Notes: generated by a model not told the origin, from the letters alone. Shown: positions 1 through 11,596, numbered from the stretch's first letter. The stretch: 64,000 bases of DNA from Bolinopsis microptera (GCF_026151205.1 NC_087074.1:8473726-8537725), one strand, 5' to 3'. Translations and numbers: made by a program.

Positions 1-478
1 ATGCAGCTGATGCTTACCATATCCTGCATATGAAGTTTACAGCATAATATGAACACTTCCAGCATATGAATTTTCTCAGCATATGAAATTTTCCAGCAAA
101 TGAATTTTTTCCAGCATATGACAATTTCTATTTTATAAAATACATGAAATGGATAAAAAAAACATTAAGAATATTTACCCTGGTCACGTGCATGGACAAG
201 TGGTGACGTGCAAGTATTCTGTTACCCAGTCTGTTCAGTACTATGTGATCCATCAGCTTCTTCACTGTATTTTGCTGAAATCATGTCTGTGTTAATTGGC
301 AGGGGATAACAGAAGTGTACCTGAACTCTGAACAATAGTAATTGAAAACGTTAACTTGAAATGTGTTTACTGGATACTAAACTGGTCAACAAATTAAAAC
401 CATTTTCACTTATCTGAATGGTAACTTAAACAAGAATTTTCACCCTCCTCGCAGATAAAAATATTGATGAGAACTCAC
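1..478. other. Intron of the BCKDK/PDK-like gene, with a short AGCATATGAA repeat
   Basis: This AT-rich DNA lies downstream of the 602-479 exon and holds no further recognisable exon. Bases 20-125 contain four or five degenerate copies of a roughly 25-bp unit built on CCAGCATATGAA. The next kinase exon would be to the left. Confidence 0.5.
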
Positions 479-3400
479 AAAATTATCGCCTTTGAAATTG
501 GGCTGACTATCATGTATTCCCTTAGAAAGGAGCAGAATTATATCTTTTAAGTCGTCTAGAATTCCGCTCAGAGCCTCGTTAAACGTGTCCACATCTCCTA
601 AACTGAAAAAGAGAGAGCATGTGGGATTGGTTCACAGTATGTGTTTTTTTTATGATCTGGACTTGAAGAATATATATTTGTTCACATCATTTGTCATACA
701 ATTTGTTTTTCTATCCTAAACGTGAGCAACTCACGAACTATGATTGTAGTAAGATTCTTACCTCTGAATTTTCTGCTGGTTAAGCATGTCCGAAAAAGCG
801 TGCATGTACAGGTCCAGAACCCGCTTGATGTCTGCATTTGTCAGTAATATGTAGGGTAGGTTCTAAAAAATGCGATCGTTAGAAAAGGCAGTATAACCGC
901 TGTTTGGTTAACCTGAACATTTAAAGTTAGTTTTATTGATCTTAATGTTAGTTCAGATTGTTAAACTCACAACATCTTAATCCCCAGCTCTGAAACTTGA
1001 TCATAAGGAATGTGTTATACTTACGATATGAAATGTTATCTCTGATCATTATGTACAGTGTGCACCTGCATAATATTATGTAGTCAGTTTGAGGTTAGTA
1101 AATGAGTAAATTTCAAAGAGTTCAATAAGTACCCACTACCCTCGCTAAATTTTAAATTCTGTGACTGATATAGCAACCAAATGGTAACGTTTTGCTGAAC
1201 TATATCAGACTGATTAATCATAATTATTATACCTTAGGAGACATATTCATATTCAACATTATTATATCTGACATGATAATGACATCATCATTTCATCAAT
1301 TGATCGACAAGAATGTGGAATTGTTTTGTAAAATCCTCAACTCTGGTACTATGTAAAATGTAAATATGTCTTCTGAGGTAGTTGGTTTACACAGTGCGCC
1401 ATAAGGTGAAGCTAATGTGAAGACACAAGTTGATGAGGTCTATTATATTATACGAGTGGTCTTAGAAACACTATAGCCTGGCTCAGCTCCATCATTTTAT
1501 TAAAATTGTAGAGTAATCGTTAACACATCTTGAAGTAATAAAGACGTGTTAGTATGTTATGGTAAACAAGTAATCATTTGTACATATTTTTTACATTTGT
1601 GTATATATTATAATCATTTTACCAAAGTTGGAATTTTCTGGTAGGTACAAAAGCTGTTTAAGTCATATAAATAATCTTCCGATACAGTAGAAAAGAAATT
1701 ATCGAACTTTCAAATACTGATAAAAATGATTTTCAATGACATGATGATTGTTAATTACCTGAAGGTCCATGATCACTTTCGCAATCCTGACCAGAAATTC
1801 CTTGTGCATAAAGTGGCAGCTCCGGATAAGCTTGTTCTTATCTCTGCTCCGAGATTCCTTCATCAGCATGCCAATCGTAGGCTCGTTTATTGGCTGAAAA
1901 TAACACAGTTCAGTTTCACGATTTCAAGTTTCCCGATTTCACGATTCAAAGTTTTAGAATAAAAAATAATAATGGATCAAGTAATTGTGTTATAAGCACA
2001 AACTCAAAGAATATATATTGCTAGATATTAATCTCATTTAGACACTAAACGGCTTCCACTCTATACTGCTATAGTCAATTATATACGCTAATCTAACTGC
2101 GTATAATGCGATTACACTATTAATTGCTCGAGGCGCAGCCGAGTTCGATTATTGCAGTTATTTCACGAGGCGCAGCCGAGTGCAATAACTGGTGTAATCG
2201 TATTATACATGCAGTTAGATTCGCGTATAACTCCACGCCTCTGATGTTATAACCGGTGTAATTAGTTTATAATCGCACCTACTTTGTTGTTACAGGGTGG
2301 GCCACAAAAGACTACCCATCCTTATCTCTTAAAATTGTAACATCTCGCTGAGATCTTACTAATTATTATATTTCAGAATGGAAAAGCGCCATAACTTACG
2401 TTCTGATTAATATTTTTGATTCAAATTTTTAGAGAATGTTAATCATAATTAGACACAACTTCGTTCTAAGTTTTGTGTGAGTCTGAGCTTGTCTGACAAA
2501 GTTAGCTCCTGAGTGTGCTAGCTTTAATTTCTCACCCAGAACTGTTTACATTGGTTAATAGAAACCACCAAAAAAAATCCTGGGTAAAAAATTTAAAAAA
2601 CCACCGATTTATTTATGTTTTACCAATTCTATTCACCATGATACATCGCACATTCCATGTAAGAAGAACGATATAAACAAGCAGGAAGGATCATCTGTGA
2701 TAGTCCTTATCAGTTAAAATATAGAGAGAATGGAATGTGCGATGGATCCATGTGAATAGAATTGGTAAAACGTGAATAAATCGCTGGTTTTTTAAATTTT
2801 GTTACCCAGGATTTTTTTTGGTGGTTTCTATTAACCAATGTAAACAGTTCTGGGTGAGAAATTCAAGCTAGCTCGCTCAGGGGCTAAATTGGTCAAATAA
2901 TCTCAGTGAAGCTCGCAATCACACAAAACTTGCCACAAAGGTTAAGCTACTTGTTATTAACATTCTGTGAAATTTAGAAGCAAAAATATTTATCAGAACA
3001 TAAGTTATGCCACTTTTTGTTTTACAAATAATTAGTGAGATCTCAGCCTCATACTGTGTTGTGTTAATACAATGTAAGGATTGACTTATTCCAAACACAA
3101 GGAAAGATGTTGTCCTAAACTATAAATTTAAATTTATGCCCATAAATCTGCTACTTGCTACCATTGCACTAACTGTCGCCAAACTACCTCAGGTAGTTGT
3201 TTTAAGTCAATACTTGAATCAGCACCTCACGGTAGTAAAATACTCAGTTTGAATTAGGTCCTCATTTGATGAGGTGCTCTCTCTTAATCTAATTATCTGC
3301 CTGAGCCCTGATTTACATCATCTTTCAGGGAATCAGTGCAATTAGTTTAGTAATCGTACCTAATAAGATTTCGGTCACTCTCAAAACAGTGCAATTAGTT

Positions 3401-5014
3401 TTGTAATCGCACCCCCTGGAAAAAAAATCTACCAAAAACCGGTGCAATTATGGAATTAATAAATGGCCGCCAAATAGGTCAAAAGTGGAGTTATATACGC
3501 TAATCTAACTGCGTGTAATGCGATTACACTATTAATTGCACGAGGCGCAGCCGAGTGGAAATTGATACAATAATCGCACGAGGCGAAGCCGAGTTCGATT
3601 ATTGCAGTTATTTCACGAGGCGCAGCCGAGTGCAATAACTGGTGTAATCGTATTATACATGCAGTTAGATTCGCGTATAACTCCACGCCTCTGATGTTAT
3701 AACCAGTGTAATTAGTTTATAATCGCACCGACTTTGTTGTTATACAGGGTGGGCCTCAAAAGTCTACCCATCCTTATCTCTTAAAATTGTAACAGCTCGC
3801 TGAGATCTCACTAATTATTTTATTTCAGAATGGAAAAGCGCCATAACTTACGTTCTGATTAATATTTTTGATTCAAATTTTTAGAGAATGTTAATCATAA
3901 TTAGACACAACTTCGTGCTAAGTTTTGTGTGAGTCTGAGCTTGTCTGACAAAGTTAGCTCCTGAGTGTGCTAGCTTTAATTTCTCACCCAGAACTGTTTA
4001 CATTGGTTAATAGAAACCACAAAAAAATCCTGGGTAAAAAATTTAAAAAACCACCGATTTATTTATGTTTTACCAATTCTATTCACCATGATACATCGCA
4101 CATTCCATGTAAGAAGAACGATATAAACAAGCAGGAAGGATCATCTGTGATAGTCCTTATCAGTTAAAATATAGAGAGAATGGAATGTGCGATGGATCCA
4201 TGTGAATAGAATTGGTAAAACGTGAATAAATCGCTGGTTTTTTAAATTTTGTTACCCAGGATTTTTTTTGGTGGTTTCTATTAACCAATGTAAACAGTTC
4301 TGGGTGAGAAATTCAAGCTAGCTCGCTCAGGGGCTAAATTGGTCAAATAATCTCAGTGAAGCTCGCAATCACACAAAACTTGCCACAAAGGTTAAGCTAC
4401 TTGTTATTAACATTCTGTGAAATTTAGAAGCAAAAATATTTATCAGAACATAAGTTATGCCACTTTTTGTTTTACAAATAATTAGTGAGATCTCAGCCTC
4501 ATACTGTGTTGTGTTAATACAATGTAAGGATTGACTTATTCCAAACACAAGGAAAGATGTTGTCCTAAACTATAAATTTAAATTTATGTCCGAAAATTAA
4601 TTTCGTGCGACCATTGCACTAACGGTCGCCAAACTACCTCAGGTAGTTGATTTAAGTCAATACTTGAATCATCACCTCACAGTAGTAAAATACTCGGTTT
4701 TAATTAGGTCCTCATTTTACGAGGTGCTCTCTCTAACTCTAATTATCTGCCTGAGCCATGATTTACATCATCTTTCAGGGAATCAGTGCAATTAGTTTAG
4801 TAATCGTACCTAATAAGATTTCGGTCACTCTCAAAACAGTGCAATTAGTTTTGTAATCGCACCCCCTGGAACAAAAACCGGTGCAATTATGGAATTAATA
4901 AATGGCCGCCAAATAGGTCAAATGTGGAGTTATATCCTTAATCACATTGTAAAATCAAATACAACTGAATTGTTAAACCAAACTTACTTCGAGTGCATAG
5001 TAGTTAATTTTCTT
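479..5014 (-). CDS. BCKDK/PDK-family mitochondrial protein kinase, N-terminal part (4 exons)
   Basis: Exons in transcript order are 5014-4988, 1893-1759, 862-762 and 602-479. Each is bounded by AG acceptors and GT donors, and the phases (0, 0, 2, 0) join without a stop. The product begins with a KKINYYALE stretch, the 'NYYA' motif that opens the kinase domain of this family. It continues with HFMHKEFLVRIAKVIMDLQ, NLPYILLTNADIKRVLDLYM and ILDDLKDIILLLSKGIHDSQ. These match the helical BCDHK_Adom3 domain (consensus 'FLRKELPVRIAHRI..LPY..' and 'LLDDHKDVVTLLAEGL'), closest by eye to branched-chain ketoacid dehydrogenase kinase. Family members phosphorylate the E1 subunit of mitochondrial dehydrogenase complexes. 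The GHKL ATPase domain should lie beyond base 1; the mitochondrial presequence and start codon were not found and should lie beyond 5014. Several family-typical residues differ, so it may be a divergent paralogue. Confidence 0.72.
863..1758. other. Intron of the BCKDK/PDK-like gene
   Basis: AT-rich intronic DNA between the exons ending at 1759 and starting at 862. I saw no repeat, RNA gene or extra exon in it. Confidence 0.6.
2293..3065. mobile_element. Foldback MITE with CAGGGTGGGCC end, copy 1
   Basis: The left arm starts CAGGGTGGGCC after a TA. The arm from GCTGAGATCT through the CCAATTCTATTCAC segment recurs in reverse complement on the right, giving arms of roughly 350 bp around a short centre near 2665-2710. 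The right end has lost a clear copy of the terminal CAGGGTGGGCC. The TA plus CAGGG start suggests the Tc1/mariner group, but this is weak without both ends. Confidence 0.6.
3487..3684. mobile_element. Small palindromic MITE with GAGGCGCAGCCGAG motifs
   Basis: A 198-bp element with imperfect inverted ends: GGAGTTATATACGC at the left and GCGTATAACTCC at the right, continuing inward as CTAATCTAACTGC/GCAGTTAGATTCG. It holds three copies of a CGAGGCGMAGCCGAG motif, each able to form a short hairpin. A 38-bp-shorter relative lies at 2076-2234. No coding capacity. Confidence 0.6.
3745..4512. mobile_element. Foldback MITE with CAGGGTGGGCC end, copy 2
   Basis: Second copy of the element at 2293, differing by only a few bases and carried along by the 1.44 kb tandem duplication. 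A TA dinucleotide precedes CAGGGTGGGCC. The right boundary is placed where the inverted arm match ends, so it is approximate. Confidence 0.6.
4988..5014 (-). CDS. 27-nt microexon of the BCKDK/PDK-like gene
   Basis: The exon is nine codons long and encodes KKINYYALE. A CTTACAG acceptor lies on its upstream side and a GTAAGT donor on its downstream side. It joins in phase 0 to the exon at 1893-1759. The assignment rests on the family motif '(K/R)x(I/V)xYYA' and on matching phase; such a short exon could otherwise be chance. Confidence 0.55.
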
Positions 5015-5585
5015 CTGTAAGGAGGAAGATTGGGTGACCAATATAGGCTGTTTAAATTGTCTGTGTAAGTCAGATGTTGTGAGAGAACGAGATCCGATAG
5101 TGAGTATGGGTTGGATTACTTTCCAAGAGTTTTGTATCATTCTGCAATTTGAGCGATGATCTCACATCAATCCTACAGTAGAAAATCATTATTGTGCACC
5201 TCTAGATGTCGGTTTTTACATTGAGCTTGATCATTTAAAAACAAAAATTGTTTGGAGAACAAAGATTTTATTTCATATAAGAATTTAAGAAAAGCACATA
5301 TATATATTTTGTAGCTGTCCTTCTGAACAGTAATAGTAATCTAAAATAAAATCGTTCAAAAAGCAACTGAAACATACTCAAATCTTGAAAATCTTTAAAT
5401 ATCTTACAAACTAGGAAAGGGAATTACATTTTGGGAATGGCAAACAAAACTGTATACTAAAATCTACAGTAAAAACTAAAACAGATCTGTCAAGTTTTAA
5501 TACTTTCAACACTACTATATAACAAATAATTTGAGGTATCGAATTATTACAAAACAGTTGTTTAGTTTTTTTAAGAACTGACAAT

Positions 5586-6902
5586 TTGTCACTTGTCCCT
5601 TCGGTCCTTGATCTTTCTAGCAGGGTTTTTGACATGGAAAAGATGAAGTTGGACATGAAAAAGATGGAGGAACAATTGGAAAAGATAAACCGCAATACAC
5701 TTTTGTTTAAAGGTAAGAAAGATGATAATGACAATAAGATTAAGGTAACTATTCAATCAGCGATATTTGATGACCTTACGTCTGCAAATAAAAAAATGGA
5801 GATGTTTGTTGTTATCCAGGATTTGTACACTTTCTCCAAAAATGCTCTCCAACTAACACAAAAAGTTTTAGGAACAAAACAAGCCACAACTCCTATTAAA
5901 CAGGAATCACCAGATTTCAAGGAAATTATAAAGACACAGCTCAAAGAGGTACTAGCAGAAGTACTGCCCACAATACTACCAGATTTATTGAATACAGTGG
6001 TAGCAACACTACCCAAAGAAAAGAAAGCAAAAGAAGAAACTATGCTTGCAGAAAAACACACACTCACAGTTGAGAAAAAGACCACAGACTCTGAAGACGC
6101 AGAACCTATCACAATTGATGATGAAAAGGAAATGAAAGGTTCCCTTAAAATAAACCCAGTGAAGAATTTTAGAGTGTCCGGAAATACCGCGACTTTCAAG
6201 TTCAGTACCAAGGATCAACTTAACAAAGCTGAGACGGTATTTAAAAGTCAAGATAAATACAAGGTATCGACAAAGTCCGAACCAGGGAAGAAATTGGACC
6301 CCAAACTGTCTATTCGAAATATTCCCTCTGACATCACAAACAAGGATACATTGCTAGAGAAACTGTTGGAAAAGAATGAAGTACTGAAGTCCTCTTCTGA
6401 AAAAGACGATGCGGTTAAAGTGGTTTTCTTCGATGATAAAGAGAAAACGGCTGTCATCCGTGTCACTGCAGCAGTACGTGAGTCAATCAGACAAAACAGA
6501 GACTATGTACACATTGACCTTAGGGAACACCATGTCACAGACCGCATTCATGTCATCCAATGTTATCATTGCCAGGAATTTGGTCACATGGCTAACTCCC
6601 TGTACTGTAAAGCCAAAGATAAAGACCCAACATGTTTCTTCTGTGCAGGAAACCACAAGTCAAAAGACTGTAGAAACAAGAATGAAAATAATGTCAACAA
6701 GATAAAGTGCTCTAACTGCGCCAAAAGTAGTAAACACTCTGAGAAGAACTCAGCAAAGACCCACAAAGCCTCTGACAACCTATGTCCCTCGTATGTAAGA
6801 GAACGGACTGGAATCATGAATAGGACAGCAGGATGTGAGAGTTCAAAAAACTGGTACGTACAGAAGACAAAGGAGACCAAACTACGCCTAGGAAGAGTTT
6901 AA
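5586..6902 (+). CDS. LINE ORF1: RNA-binding gag-like protein with CCHC zinc knuckles
   Basis: An open frame of about 438 codons. The first ATG is at 5634; the frame is open upstream to 5586. The N-terminal third is charged and probably coiled coil (MEKMKLDMKKMEEQLEKI). A middle segment (about residues 190-310) has the alternating pattern of an RRM-like fold ('LSIRNIPSDIT...' to 'YVHIDLREHHV'). The C-terminus carries a clear CCHC knuckle, CYHCQEFGHMANSLYC, followed by CFFCAGNHKSKDC and a third cysteine cluster CSNCAKSSKHSEK. In this family the protein coats the retrotransposon RNA. The frame is intact, unlike ORF2, and its stop overlaps the start of the ORF2 reading frame. Confidence 0.8.
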   Translation: MSLVPSVLDLSSRVFDMEKMKLDMKKMEEQLEKINRNTLLFKGKKDDNDNKIKVTIQSAIFDDLTSANKKMEMFVVIQDLYTFSKNALQLTQKVLGTKQATTPIKQESPDFKEIIKTQLKEVLAEVLPTILPDLLNTVVATLPKEKKAKEETMLAEKHTLTVEKKTTDSEDAEPITIDDEKEMKGSLKINPVKNFRVSGNTATFKFSTKDQLNKAETVFKSQDKYKVSTKSEPGKKLDPKLSIRNIPSDITNKDTLLEKLLEKNEVLKSSSEKDDAVKVVFFDDKEKTAVIRVTAAVRESIRQNRDYVHIDLREHHVTDRIHVIQCYHCQEFGHMANSLYCKAKDKDPTCFFCAGNHKSKDCRNKNENNVNKIKCSNCAKSSKHSEKNSAKTHKASDNLCPSYVRERTGIMNRTAGCESSKNWYVQKTKETKLRLGRV

Positions 6903-9900
6903 GGATTGGAACGTTTAATGTAAGATCCTTAGTGAACAAAACAGTCGGAGTCTTAGAGCATCTTCAAGAAGTTGACTGTGACATCTGCTTTATACAAGAA
7001 ACTTTCTTTCGTGATGGAAACACAGCTAAGATAATGGAGATCAAAGACCTTGGTTGGAATATACTCTCGGACCCACGAAAACATAGAGGAGGAGGAGGTA
7101 TAGCCATGCTATTTCGTGATGTCCTCCAGTTAAAATGTAATAGTAAGGTCACGAAGTACAAATCCTTTCAAGTGATGGAATCACTGCTACAATCTCAACA
7201 AGATATTGTGAGACTTGTGAACTTGTATCGGCCTCCTTATACCAAGAAGGCTCGGTACACGGAGTGTGCCTTTCTAGAAGAATTTGAAGACTACCTTAAA
7301 GACCTCACACTCAAACCTGGTTTTCCTATTATCGCTGGAGATTTCAACTTTCACAATTCACATGGAAAAGCCTGAAGAACACTACCCAAAGAAGCTCTAC
7401 CAACTCCTGGAGGAGTATGACCTTTATCAACATGTTCCTCTTGAACCAACCCATGACCAAGGTGGAACCCTAGATCTTGTAGTTAAGTTAATAGATCCTT
7501 CAAGGAAAAACTGACTTCATTTGAAATCCGTCCCTCAAGAACCAAATCTGACCATTTCCTTGTCCTCTTCGATGCAGACATCAAGACAAAGACCAAAGAA
7601 GACGTTAAATTTATGAACTACAGAAACTTTAATTTTATTGATACAGAACAGTTTAAAGAAGATATTGTAATTTCAAAACTGACAAACTTCCCCAAAGATA
7701 TGTCTCCGAATGATGCTGTCGTCCTTTACAACACCGTACTCACTCCTGAGTGAGTTAATGGATAAACATTGTCCCTACATAAAAAAGAAGATTACCAAGA
7801 AGCCAATGCCCTGGTTAGATCTAGAACTTCGTATTCTCAGGCGAAAAAGAGGAACTGCGGAACGTGCCTGGAGAAAAGATAAAGTAGATTGTATGTGAAA
7901 GATCTGAGTACTTGAGATCTGATTATGTTAAGCTAAGAGATGAGTTCTCCCGAGTAGAGTTTGTTGAAAGATGTGCTCACCACAAAACCTCTCTTAGGTC
8001 CTCTTCAGGGGATACTAAAGCATTGTACAAAAAAGTCAACAGACTTTTAGGAAATGACACCCAAAACCTTCCAAACTACAAGGATCCTGTTAAACTATCA
8101 GAAGATTTTAAAGATTTTTTCGCTGAAAAGGTTGCTACCATCAGACGAGCCATTGAGAAGGAAGGAAAAGATTCTGTTAAAGACAAAGACAAAGACAAAG
8201 ACAAAGACAAAGACAAAGACAAAGACAAAGACAAAGATATAAACAAAGACAAAGATATAAACAAAGACAAAGACAAAGACAAAGACAAAGACAAAGACAA
8301 CGACAAAGACAAAGACAAAGACAAAGATCCTGTTCTTGATAACGACTTCATCTTTGATAATTTCTCTGAGATAACAGCTGATGAACTCAAAGACCTGGTA
8401 TCGAAGATGTCCAACAAGTTCTGCTGCTTGGATCCGATCCCAGCATTTCTCTTAAAAAACTGTGTCGCTGAACTGACACCTATTTTACTCCACGTCTTGA
8501 ACTCATCCTTAAAGACTGGAATCTTTCCCTCAGATATGAAGAAAGCAGTCATTAAGCCGACTTTGAAGAAGGAAAATGCTGATGTTGATTGTTGATATTC
8601 TCAGTAACTATCGACCAGTCTCTAACCTCTCTGCCTTCTCCAAGATCCTAGAGAGAACTGTACTTAACCAGCTCAATGTCCATCTCACGACACATAGCCT
8701 CTACTCGGACGTCCAATCTGGATACCGCCCTAACCACAGCTGTTAAACATTACTTGTAAGAATGTGTGATGATCTTAACAAAGAAATTGAAGCTGGGAAT
8801 GTTGTTATTGTTGTACTTCTCGACTTAAGTGCAGCGTTTGATACCATTGACCACACAGTCTTATTGGAGAAGCTTATGAAAGACTATGGAATTACTGGAA
8901 GTGCACTGCGATGGATAAAGTCCTACCTTGAGAAGAGACACTTCTGTGTGAAGATTGACGATACTCTTTCTACTTTCTTGGAGCTTTTGTTTGGAGTTCC
9001 CCAGGGATCACTCTTGGGGCCTATTCTTTTCATCCTCTATATCAAAGCTCTCCAAAAAATTGCTGCCAAATATGGTCTTGATATACAGCTATATGCAGAT
9101 GATTCCCAACTGTACATCTCGTTTCAACCAAACCGTGTGGTACAGTTCACTGATGTCCAAGACAGGACAAACAAATGTCTTGCAGAGATCAAAACATGGA
9201 TGGTGAACAATTACATGAAACTGAATGAAACAAAGACAGAACTACTGGTGTTAGGAAAGAGCCATGTTCTAAAAAAGTGTGAACTCAGTGTCAGACTACA
9301 ATTCGGAAGCACTGAAATTCTACCTACGGAGTGCAAAGGAGACAGCTGGAAGAGTCTAGGTGTCAAATTTGATGAAACTTTAAACATGGAAAGACAAATA
9401 AATAATGTGAAAAGGAAATGTAGCTGGACAATGATGAACTTAAGAACTATTGGTCGTTACCTGGATGAAGGCATTAAACTGATGTTGGTGAAACAACTGG
9501 TTATATCTAAATTAGATTACTGTAATTCTCTGTACATGAATCTACCCAAGACCAGATTAAACAAACTTAGATCCACCCTTAATGGGGCAGTTCGTTTCAT
9601 CTACAACATAGAAGACAGAACCACGGACTTGGTTCCCTTCTATAAGAAGGCCCACATACTCCCTATAGACCAACGAATCTTCTTTAAGGTGTCTTTTAAC
9701 CCACAAATCAGTTCACGGTACTGCACCTGATTACCTAAAAGCATTAATAGATGTGGCTGTAGTGGATACAGAACTTTCAAACACCATGACCAGGTCGAAA
9801 AGATCTGGTGACCATCTCATGTTAAAGGTACCAAAGAATAAAAGGTCAAAAGTTGATGACAGACGTTTCTCAAGCCATGCACCGATTGCATGGAACTCTC

Positions 9901-9980
9901 TTCCAATGATGTTGAGATGTATTACTGATACCAACTGCTTCAAGCGAATGTTAAAGAACCATTTATATAATCAGTTTTGA
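6899..9980 (+). pseudogene. LINE ORF2: endonuclease-reverse transcriptase, broken
   Basis: The frame begins LRIGTFNVRSLVNK at 6899, overlapping the ORF1 stop. It shows endonuclease motifs QET, LYRPP and AGDFNFHN, then the RT domain. Coding homology passes through several frames: about 6899-7375, 7350-7514, 7710-7898, 7912-8595, 8600-8745, 8762-9730 and 9753-9980. I count at least five interruptions, including a shift near 8590 beside a small GATGTTGATTGTTGAT duplication and a stop (TAA) near 8743 in the 'RPNHS' motif. Between endonuclease and RT is a (AAAGAC)n expansion encoding a Lys-Asp tract. Confidence 0.8.
8179..8330 (+). repeat. (AAAGAC)n hexanucleotide array inside LINE ORF2
   Basis: About 25 copies of AAAGAC, with occasional ATAAAC and AACGAC variants, run in frame as a (Lys-Asp)n tract within the linker between endonuclease and RT. 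It is a private microsatellite expansion rather than a family domain. Confidence 0.9.
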
Positions 9981-10364
9981 TGTTTTTTCTTCCCATTTGT
10001 CTTCACTTTGCAAGACACATTGGCTTTTATTTTTTACTGCACTCCATTTTATGTCTTGATCTCTACCTTTCTAGGATCTGTCTCTCTTTTTTGTTGATCA
10101 TGTCACTGTATTATCATTTATAATACCTATACGTATTGTATGGTTAAGTTTCTGCTTCTTTTTAGTTTAGTGCGGTGTTTACAATAAAAGATGTTTTAAT
10201 TTTTGTCTTAAGCCTTTTTGAGTTATACTTTTGTTCATTTTACACATTTGCTCACATTACTCACAGTCAGCCGCTCTGACATGGTTAACCTCTTCCTTGT
10301 GTTGTTGGTTAATCATATGAGCGGGATATAAATACCTCATTTCATTTCATTTCATTTCATTTCA

Positions 10365-10800
10365 ACTGAGTATAAATCAAATTGAATGGCTGATCACATC
10401 TTATCTAATCTAAGATCAGTTTCTCAGGAAAATGCTTAGTCTCTCAATATGAACTGGTAAATAGAATTTCAAAGTATCATATTATCACAGTAATTATATA
10501 AACCCCCTGGACGCGAACAGGTAACCAGGAGCAGGTAACCCGTCATATTTTGTTGAACTTGTGTGCATCTTATAGAGAATCGTTGTGGCTATCCATGCAG
10601 CTAAAAATGAAGAGCTGAACTGTAAGATAGCTCACTCGAGCTACCTCCAAAGATTAAGTTTTTTAAAAGATTGAACATTTAACAGCCCATATATATATGG
10701 TTAAGCAGGGAACGGGAAAAATACATAAAAAAGGGAATTTGGTTAAAATTTATTAGGGGCATATTACAGATTACTGGGCCGCGCTCAGCCTGCCATTCCG
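10365..10800. other. Spacer between LINEs; nothing recognised
   Basis: AT-rich DNA with a short near-repeat (AGGTAACCAGGAGCAGGTAACC, as two AGGTAACC copies near 10520). I looked for the missing upstream exon of the kinase-like gene on the minus strand here and found no convincing candidate. Confidence 0.4.
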
Positions 10801-10939
10801 CCGGATCTCTATTCTCTGACCTCAAGTTGATTGGTAATGCAGCTAACCACAGCACAGCAGTGTTGCTGAAGATATTGTAGAACTGGAAGTCTGGGAGAGT
10901 ATTTGGATTTTGAAGTTTAATCCTGCTAAATGTAAAGTT

Positions 10940-11596
10940 ATCAGTTATTTAGAATATATATTCGCATTTATCCACACTATATTTACATTACACGTACAAC
11001 GTGATATCGTTATCAGTGCAGTGTGTACAACACCAACTACACCGATCAATTGCCAATCTGCGAAACATTTAATTATTATTATCACTTCGAGATGGCCAGG
11101 CCTACTCTCATGCTGTCTATATGTGATGATTAACTCTGAAAAACTAGGGACAACTGGGGAATGATCCCAGAACCTCGAGATTTCGCGTCTCTTGCTCTAC
11201 CATCACATATAGACAGCATGAGAGTAGGCCTGGCCATCTCGAAGTGATAATAATAATTAAATGTTTCGCAGATTGGCAATTGATTGGTGTAGTTGGTGTT
11301 GTACACACTGCACTGATAACGATATCACGTTGTACGTGTAATGTAAATATAGTGTGGATAAATGCGAATATATATTCTAAATAACTGATAAATGATATTC
11401 CACACAAAGCATGAAATTGTGCTGTATATGAGTGGTGATTTCGCTCTGAGAATCAGGGTCAGTAGCTCAATTGGTAGAGCAAGAGACGCGAAATCTCGAG
11501 GTTCTGGGATCATTCCCCAGTTGTCCCTAGTTTTTCAGAGTTAATCATCACATATAGACAGCATGAGAGTAGGCCTGGCCATCTCGAAGTGATAAT
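10940..11596 (+). mobile_element. tRNA-like element inserted in the CR1 fragment, 12-bp target duplication
   Basis: The LINE sequence AAATGTAAAGTT occurs at 10928-10939 and again at 11597-11608, exactly flanking this 657-bp block, as expected for a target site duplication. The block is itself composite: a forward piece to about 11200, then an inverted piece carrying the same sequence plus a tRNA-like segment. A 50-bp module, ATCACTTCGAGATGGCC...TATATGTGATGAT, with inverted ATCAC/GTGAT ends, recurs at the borders of each piece. Confidence 0.6.

Larger units (their letters stand above)
2076..4925. repeat. Tandem duplication of a compound foldback element (two units of about 1.4 kb)
   Basis: Unit 1 (2076-3486) and unit 2 (3487-4925) are nearly identical over their whole length with a period of about 1.44 kb, so the duplication is recent. 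Each unit contains, in order: a small palindrome with GGAGTTATAT-type ends and copies of CGAGGCGCAGCCGAG; a large foldback element beginning CAGGGTGGGCC; and a right part with GTGCAATTAGTTT/TAATCGCACC motifs. Unit 1 lacks about 38 bp, including one CGAGGCGAAGCCGAG copy. The block fills most of an intron (1894-4987) of the kinase-like gene. No transposase is encoded. Confidence 0.8.
5586..10364 (+). mobile_element. L2-like LINE (non-LTR retrotransposon), inactive, nearly full length
   Basis: Contains an ORF1 with RRM-like and CCHC segments, then an ORF2 with AP-endonuclease and reverse transcriptase. It ends in a pentanucleotide tail (TTTCA)n at 10338-10364. The RT motifs LDLSAAFDTIDH, GVPQGSLLGPILF and YADDSQLY and the C-terminal 'APIAWNSLP...FKRMLKNHL' block are typical of the L2/CR1 group. 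ORF2 is broken by several frameshifts and a few stops, so the copy is dead. The 5' boundary is uncertain and may lie between about 5200 and 5586. It probably sits in an intron of the kinase-like gene upstream of exon 5014-4988. No target duplication was found. Confidence 0.85.

Noticed and set aside
3456-4167. Short frames in the duplicated foldback units
   Set aside because: They lie in palindromic MITE sequence and recur only because of the tandem duplication.
11456-11523. A functional tRNA gene
   Set aside because: Position 33 is not U and the conserved T loop is lost, and it is part of a repeated mobile unit, so it is listed only as tRNA-like.
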